Origin: an uncultured Chloroflexota bacterium
GTDB taxonomy: Bacteria; Chloroflexota; Chloroflexia; Chloroflexales; Roseiflexaceae
NCBI GenBank assembly: GCA_937876225.1
Contig: CALFIC010000132.1
Coordinates: forward strand, 1 to 14,753
Length of the DNA stretch: 14,753 nucleotides
Reading direction: 5' to 3'
Of the stretch, positions 14,655 through 14,753 are shown in pieces (the stretch's first letter is position 1; each line of letters starts with the position of its first letter). The position numbers were made by a program, and so were the translations under genes. The notes under the pieces were generated by a model. The model saw only the letters and a list, made by a program, of their open reading frames with translations. It searched no databases and was not told the origin of the DNA.

Positions 14655-14753
14655 TTATTTCTCTGCCGGCATATTGACGGCAAACTTCATACCATCAAGA
14701 TACGCCACTAAATCCGCTACTTCCTGATCCTTCAACATACCCTTTTTGATGAC
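14655..14753 (-). CDS. C-terminal end of a cytochrome c domain protein, probably cytochrome c oxidase subunit II (partial)
   Basis: The last 32 codons before a TAA at 14655-14657 are visible; the rest lies beyond the right edge. The segment MLKDQEVADLVAYLDGMK has the pattern of the last helix of a class I cytochrome c domain (L-x-D-x-E-V-A-D-L-V-A-Y-L). Directly upstream of coxA this is most simply the C-terminal heme c domain of a caa3-type subunit II (CtaC/CoxB), which takes electrons from the periplasmic side. A separate small cytochrome c is the alternative. The heme-binding CxxCH and CuA residues are outside the window. Confidence 0.75.
   Translation of the reverse strand, partial: VIKKGMLKDQEVADLVAYLDGMKFAVNMPAEK

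Overview
The window looks like ordinary chromosome from a filamentous, aerobically respiring member of the Chloroflexota (Herpetosiphon-like, moderate GC). This is inferred from gene content and style only: a caa3/aa3-type cytochrome oxidase operon with a CtaG assembly factor, a DUF512 radical-SAM protein joined to der, and frequent GGAG-type ribosome binding sites. No marker gene is present to prove the phylum, and there is no sign of a prophage, insertion sequence or CRISPR array.

Layout. Positions 1-131 hold a heptanucleotide tandem repeat, cut by the window edge, and a short palindromic element. A secreted or membrane-anchored clan GH-A glycosidase follows on the + strand (132-1232). It ends in a hairpin shared with the convergent 3' end of a two-gene - strand operon: DUF512 radical-SAM protein (2765-4267) then der (1278-2765), overlapping by one base. 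A compact region with two opposed extended -10 elements (4286-4313) separates this operon from a divergent + strand gene for an unrecognised exported protein (4349-5146). That gene ends in a strong 14-bp hairpin.

The rest of the window is read from the - strand. One transcription unit (9459 down to 5207) encodes two half-size ABC exporters and a DedA membrane protein. The motif pattern of the two ABC subunits is that of an asymmetric heterodimer with one degenerate ATP site. A 443-bp gap (9460-9902) holds the likely ABC promoter. It also holds a candidate small RNA with its own extended -10, several hairpins and a good intrinsic terminator; this RNA displays a copy of the 16S rRNA anti-Shine-Dalgarno core.

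The last unit (14753 down to 9903) is a cytochrome c oxidase operon: the C-terminal end of a cytochrome-c-domain protein (probably CoxB/CtaC), CoxA, CoxC, a CoxD/COX4-like subunit, CtaG, and a NudC-type NADH/NAD-RNA pyrophosphatase as last gene. Intercistronic hairpins lie between coxA and coxC and between cox4 and ctaG, and may set different expression levels for structural subunits, assembly factor and NudC.

The most interesting items are the candidate anti-SD small RNA, the heterodimeric ABC pair with DedA, the DUF512 protein with a roughly 50-residue insert coupled to der, and the NudC gene at the end of the oxidase operon. I see no clear new multi-gene system.
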